Shown here in pieces: positions 59,739 to 64,000 of a stretch of DNA of 64,000 bases. The notes beneath the pieces were generated by a model. It was given only the letters and a program-made list of their open reading frames with translations, made no database searches and had not been told where the DNA came from. Position 1 is the stretch's first letter. Each line of letters opens with the position of its first letter. Both the position numbers and the translations under genes were made by a program. Origin of the DNA: Acidovorax sp. CF316. Its GTDB lineage: Bacteria > Pseudomonadota > Gammaproteobacteria > Burkholderiales > Burkholderiaceae_C. The stretch is from assembly GCF_000276605.1 (NCBI RefSeq), contig NZ_AKJX01000261.1:1-64000 (forward strand). Reading direction: 5' to 3'.

Positions 59739-60974
59739 CTATCCCTTGTCGGCGAGTCGACCCAGGCGCAACGCCAGCCACGCGGCATCGGCCTCCGAGG
59801 GAGCCAGCGCCAGGGCCGTCTCGTAGGCTGTGCGGGCCCGGGCGTGCAAGCCCTTGCGCACCAGCAGCTCCGCCTGCGCGGCAAAGAAGGGCTGGTAGCC
59901 CTGCAGGCCCGGCGCTATGTCCTCGAGCTCGGCCAAAGCGGCATCCAGCGCACCGGCTTCGGCATGGGCCACGGCCCGGTTCAGCCGCACCACGGGGGTG
60001 GGCTCGAAGGCCAGCAGGCGGTCGTAGAGCAGGGCGATCTGCGCCCAGTCCGAGTGCTCACCTTCGCAGTGGCAGGCGGCAATGGCGGCCTTGAGCTGGT
60101 AAGGCCCCAGGGCATGCCGGGCCAATGCCCGCTCCAGGACCGCCGCACCTGCGGCGATTTCTTCCGTTTTCCACAGCCCGCGCTGCTGCTGGCCCAGCGG
60201 TATGGTCTGGCCACCGGCATCCGTGCGGGCCGCACGGCGGGCATGGCTGATCACCAGCAGGGCCAGGCAGCCCTCGATCTCCGCCTCGCCGGGGCGCAGC
60301 CGGTCCAGCAGCGCGCACAGGTACAAGGCCTCCTGCGCCAGCCCGTTCCCCCGCTGCGGCCCGGCGGAGTAGCCGGCGTTGAAGACCAGGTAGATGACCG
60401 CGAGCACGGCGGCCAGGCGCTCGGGCCATTCGGCCGGCTCCGGCACCGCATAGCGGATGCGCGCCGCGGCGATCTTGGCCTTGGCACGCGACAGGCGCTG
60501 GCCCATCGTGGCCTCCTGGTCCAGGAAGGCCCGGGCGATCTGCGCGGTGGACAGGCCGGCCACCACGCGCAATGTGAGCGCCACCTGCGACTTCTGCTCC
60601 AGCGCCGGGTGGCAGCAGGTGAAGATCAGGCGCAGGCGCTCGTCCGGAATCTCGTCGGTCTCCACTTCGTGGGCCTCGCCGCCCGCGAGCACCAGCAGGC
60701 TGTCGCCGATCCGGTCGGCCGTCCGGTGGCTGCGGATGCGGTCCAGCGCCTTGCGGTAGGCCACGCGCAGCAGCCAGCCCAGGGGCGACGACGGGATGCC
60801 GGAGCGGCTCCAGTGGGACACCGCCGACTCCATGGCGTCCTGCAGGGCATCCTCGGCCAGCTGGAAGTCCCGGAGCCGGGCGATCAGCGCCGCCATCAGC
60901 CGCCCCCGGTCCTCGCGTGCCAGGCGGTTCAGGGCCTGGGTCACGGCGACCGCTGCTGAGGCGGATGGGCCCAT
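59739..60974 (-). CDS. ECF sigma factor of the ECF42 type, with TPR-like C-terminal extension
   Basis: A 411-residue sigma factor. Region 2 (FQLAEDALQDAMESAVSHW) and region 4 (LSTAQIARAFLDQEATMGQRL) occupy the first 170 residues. The other 240 residues are a helical extension with VIYLVFNAGYSAG and repeated helix pairs ending YETALALAPSEADAAWLALR. This architecture, next to a DGPF-domain gene, defines group ECF42, in which the C-terminal domain and not an anti-sigma factor is thought to control activity. The DGPF gene precedes it by 27 bp on the same strand. Confidence 0.9.
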   Translation of the reverse strand: MGPSASAAVAVTQALNRLAREDRGRLMAALIARLRDFQLAEDALQDAMESAVSHWSRSGIPSSPLGWLLRVAYRKALDRIRSHRTADRIGDSLLVLAGGEAHEVETDEIPDERLRLIFTCCHPALEQKSQVALTLRVVAGLSTAQIARAFLDQEATMGQRLSRAKAKIAAARIRYAVPEPAEWPERLAAVLAVIYLVFNAGYSAGPQRGNGLAQEALYLCALLDRLRPGEAEIEGCLALLVISHARRAARTDAGGQTIPLGQQQRGLWKTEEIAAGAAVLERALARHALGPYQLKAAIAACHCEGEHSDWAQIALLYDRLLAFEPTPVVRLNRAVAHAEAGALDAALAELEDIAPGLQGYQPFFAAQAELLVRKGLHARARTAYETALALAPSEADAAWLALRLGRLADKG

Positions 60975-61001
60975 GGTCGGCGGCCAGGCAATGCGGCTGG
61001 C

Positions 61002-61361
61002 TCAGGCCGCCGTGTCGTAGACCATCAGCGGCCGCACCTCGACGGTGCCATAGCTTGCGGTGGGAACGGCCTGCGCGTACTTCAGGGCCGCATCCAGGTC
61101 GGGCACCTCGACCACGTAGTAGCCACCCAGGTGTTCCTTGGTTTCGGCAAACGGGCCGTCCATGGTTTCCACCTTGCCGCCACGGATGCGCAGCGACGTG
61201 GCGGTTTCGATCCCTTGCAGTCCATCGCCGGCCACCAGGACGCCATCGTCCCGCATCTTCGCGCTCAGCGCGAAGTAGCCGGCCATCATGGCCTGGAAGC
61301 CGGGCGTGCCGTAGGCGGGCTCGCGTTGGGGGTCGCTGTAGATCAGGAGCATGTACTTCAT
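61002..61361 (-). CDS. DGPF-domain (YCII-like) protein, partner of the ECF42 sigma factor
   Basis: A 119-residue YCII-superfamily protein. METMDGPFAETKEHLGGYYV carries the DGPF motif that names the group, and the N-terminus MKYMLLIYSDP is typical. DGPF genes are the main known targets of ECF42 factors; their biochemical activity is not established. It is cotranscribed ahead of the sigma factor gene from a promoter at 61446-61472. Confidence 0.92.
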   Translation of the reverse strand: MKYMLLIYSDPQREPAYGTPGFQAMMAGYFALSAKMRDDGVLVAGDGLQGIETATSLRIRGGKVETMDGPFAETKEHLGGYYVVEVPDLDAALKYAQAVPTASYGTVEVRPLMVYDTAA

Positions 61362-61445
61362 GGTGGTTCCTTGGAAGTGGTGAACGTCAGGACTCCGGAG
61401 CCGCCCGGTGCGGCGCTGCACGCCAGGGGTCTCCGGTACACCAAG

Positions 61446-61472
61446 GACGCCGTCGCATCGGCTTTTTCGACA
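61446..61472 (-). promoter_or_regulatory. Putative ECF42-type promoter of the DGPF-sigma operon
   Basis: On the minus strand TGTCGA (61472-61467), 17 bp, then CGTC (61449-61446), about 85 bp upstream of the DGPF start. From memory the ECF42 consensus is TGTCGA at -35 and CGA/TC-like at -10, so the operon is probably autoregulated. Confidence 0.6.
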
Positions 61473-61537
61473 TGCGCCCCGATTATTTTGTCCGTTTCCA
61501 CGTCCCGCGTCCCACCACGGCCCGCAAGCGCCCATGA

Positions 61538-61565
61538 AAAAAGCCGTGGCATACCACGGCTTTTT
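61538..61565 (-). terminator. Terminator after duplicated membrane gene copy B
   Basis: AAAAAGCCGTGG / CCACGGCTTTTT (61538-61549, 61554-61565) around CATA. T-runs face both ways, with six T on the minus strand, downstream of the gene at 61610-62050. The rest of the 248-bp gap holds only the DGPF promoter. Confidence 0.88.
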
Positions 61566-61609
61566 CAGATTCCACCAGCCGTCGTGCGGCAGGCAGGAGC
61601 AGGGCCCGC

Positions 61610-62050
61610 TCAGTAGCCAGCGCGCAGGTCGTTCACCGTGCGCACGCCCATGACGTGGTTCAGCTCGGCCATGATGCGCGGGTCGCGGATGGCGACTTGC
61701 CAGGTGCGCTCGTCTTCGGCGGCGCGGCGGCGGCTTTCGGCCCAGCCGGCAACACCCACGCGCAGGGCGGCGGCGGCACGGCGTGCAGGGGCCGACAGCA
61801 GGGCCAGGGCGGCGAACGCCACCAGCCACAGCACCATCCAGGCGGCCAGCAGGTGGCCTTCGCTCCAGGTGTCGATCACCTGGTTGGCCACCACCAGCAG
61901 GGCGGAGACGATGGCGGCGAGCAGGAGGGAGGCGGCGCCACGGGCGCTGTCAAAGCCGGCTGCGATGCCCTTGATGGCGGCAGCGGCGTTCTGGGCGCGG
62001 ATCACGCCCGAGTGTTCGGTTGGATAGTCAACGTGTGCAAAACTGGTCAT
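61610..62050 (-). CDS. Two-TM membrane protein, tandem duplicate B
   Basis: A 146-residue protein with two hydrophobic spans (residues about 37-56 and 66-85) and a charged C-terminal cytoplasmic-like half ending in VAIRDPRIMAELNHVMGVR. It is closely similar along its whole length to the neighbouring gene at 62266, from MTSFAHVDYPTEHSGV to AELNH. Function unknown. It has its own promoter and terminator, both also duplicated. The start follows GGGGAAACC. Confidence 0.8.
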   Translation of the reverse strand: MTSFAHVDYPTEHSGVIRAQNAAAAIKGIAAGFDSARGAASLLLAAIVSALLVVANQVIDTWSEGHLLAAWMVLWLVAFAALALLSAPARRAAAALRVGVAGWAESRRRAAEDERTWQVAIRDPRIMAELNHVMGVRTVNDLRAGY

Positions 62051-62101
62051 TTGGTTTCCCCTTATCAGCGCTTGTGGCGACATTGCCGGGCGAGTGGCTG
62101 A

Positions 62102-62130
62102 ATCTTAGGGTTTACCCCATGTGTTATCAA
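62102..62130 (-). promoter_or_regulatory. Promoter of duplicate B, palindrome in spacer
   Basis: Minus strand: -35 TTGATA (62130-62125), 17 bp, -10 TAAGAT (62107-62102). The spacer ends in GGGTAAACCC (62117-62108), a near-palindrome that is identical in the promoter of duplicate A. Confidence 0.65.
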
Positions 62131-62202
62131 GTTTATATCTTGAATTACCGCCATTCACTGCAGTGATGTTGCCGGCCTCCCCCTGGGTAGTCGGCCACAA
62201 AA

Positions 62203-62224
62203 AAGCCGTGGCATGCCACGGCTT
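62203..62224 (-). terminator. Terminator after duplicated membrane gene copy A
   Basis: The perfect 22-bp palindrome AAGCCGTGGCATGCCACGGC plus TT; on the minus strand the stem is followed by a T-run (the A-run 62199-62204). Same GCCGTGGCAT core as the terminator of copy B. Confidence 0.8.
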
Positions 62225-62265
62225 GAAGGTCGAGGTCGGCCCTGCCCGGGGGCAGGAGCGGCGGC

Positions 62266-62691
62266 TCAGTAGAACTTGCGGATGTCGGTCAGGCCGTGGT
62301 TCAGCTCGGCCATGATGCGCGGATCGCGCAGGGCGACCTGCCAGGTGCGGCGGTCTTCGGCGGCATGGCGCTGGCTTTCGGCCCAGCGGGTGACACCGGC
62401 ACGCAGTTCCAGGCCGGCACGGCGGGCCGGTGCGGACAGCAGGGCCAGGGCGGCGAATGCCACCAGCCACAGCACGACCCAGGCCGATAGCAGGTGGCCT
62501 TCGGTCCAGCTATCGACCACCTGGTTGGCCAGCACCAGCAGGCCGGAGACCACGGCGGCCAGCATCAGGGAAGCAGCGCCCCGGGCGCTGTCGAAGCCTG
62601 CGGCGATGCCCTTGAGGGCCGCGGCGGCGTTTTCGGCGCGAACCACGCCTGGATGTTCGGTTGGATAGTCCACGTGTACAAAATTGGTCAT
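62266..62691 (-). CDS. Two-TM membrane protein, tandem duplicate A
   Basis: A 141-residue paralog of the gene at 61610. The N-terminus MTNFVHVDYPTEHPGVVRAE, both hydrophobic spans, and the tail QVALRDPRIMAELNHGLTD are nearly the same; the last eight residues differ. Unknown function. It carries its own promoter (62743-62771) and is divergent from a LysR gene 128 bp away, which may regulate both copies. Confidence 0.8.
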   Translation of the reverse strand: MTNFVHVDYPTEHPGVVRAENAAAALKGIAAGFDSARGAASLMLAAVVSGLLVLANQVVDSWTEGHLLSAWVVLWLVAFAALALLSAPARRAGLELRAGVTRWAESQRHAAEDRRTWQVALRDPRIMAELNHGLTDIRKFY

Positions 62692-62742
62692 TTCGGTTCC
62701 CCTATTCAGCGCTTTTGGCGACATTGCCCGGGCGATGGCGCA

Positions 62743-62771
62743 ATACTAGGGTTTACCCTTTAGTCTTTCAA
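62743..62771 (-). promoter_or_regulatory. Promoter of duplicate A, palindrome in spacer
   Basis: Minus strand: -35 TTGAAA (62771-62766), 17 bp, -10 TAGTAT (62748-62743), with GGGTAAACCC (62758-62749) directly before the -10, exactly as in the promoter of duplicate B. Confidence 0.65.
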
Positions 62772-62819
62772 ATTTATATGTTGAATCATTGATATTCACA
62801 CTCGTGATGATTTGACGCC

Positions 62820-63824
62820 ATGCCCAGCCGCCTCAACTTCCGCTCGCTCGACCTGAACCTGCTCCGGGTTTTTGACGAAGTGATGGCCGAGCGCAGCCTG
62901 ACCAAGGCCGCGCACAAGCTCTCGCTGACCCAGCCGGCCGTGAGCAATGCCATGCGCCGCCTGCGCGAGGTGCTGGGCGACGACCTCGTGGTGCGCAGCG
63001 GCCAGGGGGTGGAGCCGACGCCCCGGGCCCTGGCCCTGTGGCCGCCCATCCGCGACGCACTCACGCAGCTGCAGGAATCGCTGTCGCCCGGCCGCTTCGA
63101 TCCGGCCACGGCCGAATCCACCTTCGTGCTGGCCATGGCCGATGCCACGGGTGCGACGCTGGTGCCCGGCCTGGTGGAAATCCTCGAAAGCGAGGCACCC
63201 GGCGTCGCAGTGCGCGTGGTGCCCCTGACCACGCGCGACCCGCGCCGCCTGCTCGAGGAAGAGGCCGCCGACATGGCGGTGGGCTACTTCCCGGCCGTGC
63301 TGGCCGACCTCACGGCGCGCGCGCAATCGGGCGGCATGGTCTCGTTCGAGAGCCGGCGCCTGTACGACAGCGAGTACATGTGCGTGATGCGCCAGGGCCA
63401 CCCGCTGGCGGATGCGCCGCTGACCCTCGATGCCTACTGCGAGGCACGCCACATGCTGGTGAGCTTCTCGGGCCGGCCCTTCGGCTTCATCGACGAGGCG
63501 CTGGCCTCGCTCGGGCGCCGCCGGCGCGTGGTGCTCACGGTGAACCAGTTCTTCACCGCCGGCCGGGTGGTTTCGGGTTCGGACATGCTCACCGTGCTGC
63601 CGCGCCACTTCGTGCCGGTGACCGGGATCGCCGACGCCCTGGTGCAGCGCAGCCTGCCCTTCGACGTGCCGCCGGTGCACGTGGACGCGCTGTGGCGCCG
63701 CAACAGCACGCAGGAGGCGGCCATGGGCTGGCTGCTGTCGGCGCTGGCGCGTTCGGCCCGGCGCGCGTTTCCGCAGGGAGAGCCCGGCCATTCGGCGGGC
63801 ACGTCGTTCGGCATCACGCCTTAG
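62820..63824 (+). CDS. LysR family regulator, NodD/PhnR-like
   Basis: A 334-residue LysR protein. RSLDLNLLRVFDEVMAERSL and KAAHKLSLTQPAVSNAMRRL form the helix-turn-helix region (residues about 8-50), of the NodD/LinR/PhnR-like subgroup that often answers aromatic compounds. It is divergent from the duplicated membrane genes, whose promoters share a palindrome, and 12 bp before the phosphoesterase gene, which may be cotranscribed. Confidence 0.88.
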   Translation: MPSRLNFRSLDLNLLRVFDEVMAERSLTKAAHKLSLTQPAVSNAMRRLREVLGDDLVVRSGQGVEPTPRALALWPPIRDALTQLQESLSPGRFDPATAESTFVLAMADATGATLVPGLVEILESEAPGVAVRVVPLTTRDPRRLLEEEAADMAVGYFPAVLADLTARAQSGGMVSFESRRLYDSEYMCVMRQGHPLADAPLTLDAYCEARHMLVSFSGRPFGFIDEALASLGRRRRVVLTVNQFFTAGRVVSGSDMLTVLPRHFVPVTGIADALVQRSLPFDVPPVHVDALWRRNSTQEAAMGWLLSALARSARRAFPQGEPGHSAGTSFGITP

Positions 63825-63836
63825 ACTGCGGGGTCC

Positions 63837-64000
63837 ATGCAAATCCAGATCCTGTCCGACCTGCACCTCGAAGCCAACCCCGATTTCATGCCCGAGCCCG
63901 CGCCGGGTGCCGACCTGCTGGTGCTGGCGGGTGACATCGGCTCCTACCAGGAGGGCGGCCGCATGCAGGACGAGGACTTCGGCCTGGCGCGGTTTTCCCC
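63837..64000 (+). CDS. Metallophosphoesterase, N-terminal part
   Basis: The first 54 residues of a calcineurin-like phosphoesterase, cut by the right edge. ILSDLHLE (metal ligands Asp and His of the DxH motif) and LVLAGDIGS (GD motif) are visible. Substrate unknown. Confidence 0.8.
   Translation, partial: MQIQILSDLHLEANPDFMPEPAPGADLLVLAGDIGSYQEGGRMQDEDFGLARFS

Overview
The window is about 64 kb of high-GC, densely coded chromosome from a betaproteobacterium, most likely a member of the Comamonadaceae (Acidovorax/Hydrogenophaga-like). The indicators are orphan Bug-type tripartite-tricarboxylate binding proteins, a methionine synthase split into two genes, an SAH riboswitch, an intergenic repeat of the type I know from this family, and an overall core-genome character. 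I see no phage, insertion sequence, CRISPR array, rRNA or tRNA. No stretch longer than 300 bases lacks a gene.

Layout. 1-9.3 kb: a partial membrane protein, a YihY-type membrane protein, an EstB-like serine hydrolase, shikimate kinase, an IclR regulator divergent from a Bug receptor plus fumarylacetoacetase (fahA), then the large C-terminal part of cobalamin-dependent methionine synthase (metH) behind an SAH riboswitch. 9.4-22.5 kb: a lipoprotein, then a urea/short-chain amide island: urtABCDE transporter, formamidase (fmdA), FmdB-like zinc ribbon and aliphatic amidase (amiE) on the minus strand. Divergent from them is a 1149-residue fusion of an NCS1-type permease, a Cys-rich knot, a histidine kinase and a receiver, overlapping a LuxR-type response regulator gene. 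22.5-30 kb: a PACE efflux protein divergent from a LysR regulator, a metallo-hydrolase, a GlxA-like AraC regulator, PPK2, a frameshifted ankyrin-like gene and glutamate dehydrogenase.

30-41 kb: an acyl-CoA synthetase/MFS pair, two unknown genes, a tRNA-modification pair (ttcA, trhP/yegQ) coupled to an exported SH3-like protein, the N-terminal (homocysteine) half of methionine synthase, and a LysR regulator. 41-49 kb: an acyl-CoA dehydrogenase/cupin/CoA-transferase/Bug operon, recQ, and two tandem class-A beta-lactamase-like hydrolases. 49-57 kb: a GntR regulator divergent from an FAH-hydrolase/FAD-oxidase/TRAP transporter operon, threonine ammonia-lyase, a 48-residue membrane miniprotein and queC. 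57-64 kb: GTP-dependent PEP carboxykinase, an ECF42-like sigma factor with its DGPF partner, a tandem pair of duplicated two-TM proteins, a LysR regulator and the start of a metallophosphoesterase.

How it fits together. The strongest system is the amide island: amides or urea would be imported by UrtABCDE, hydrolysed by AmiE/FmdA, and sensed by the transporter-kinase fusion acting through the LuxR regulator. The two halves of methionine synthase lie 30 kb apart and appear to be regulated differently: a riboswitch on one, and a near-leaderless promoter on the other. Several divergent regulator/target pairs carry clear palindromes between them.
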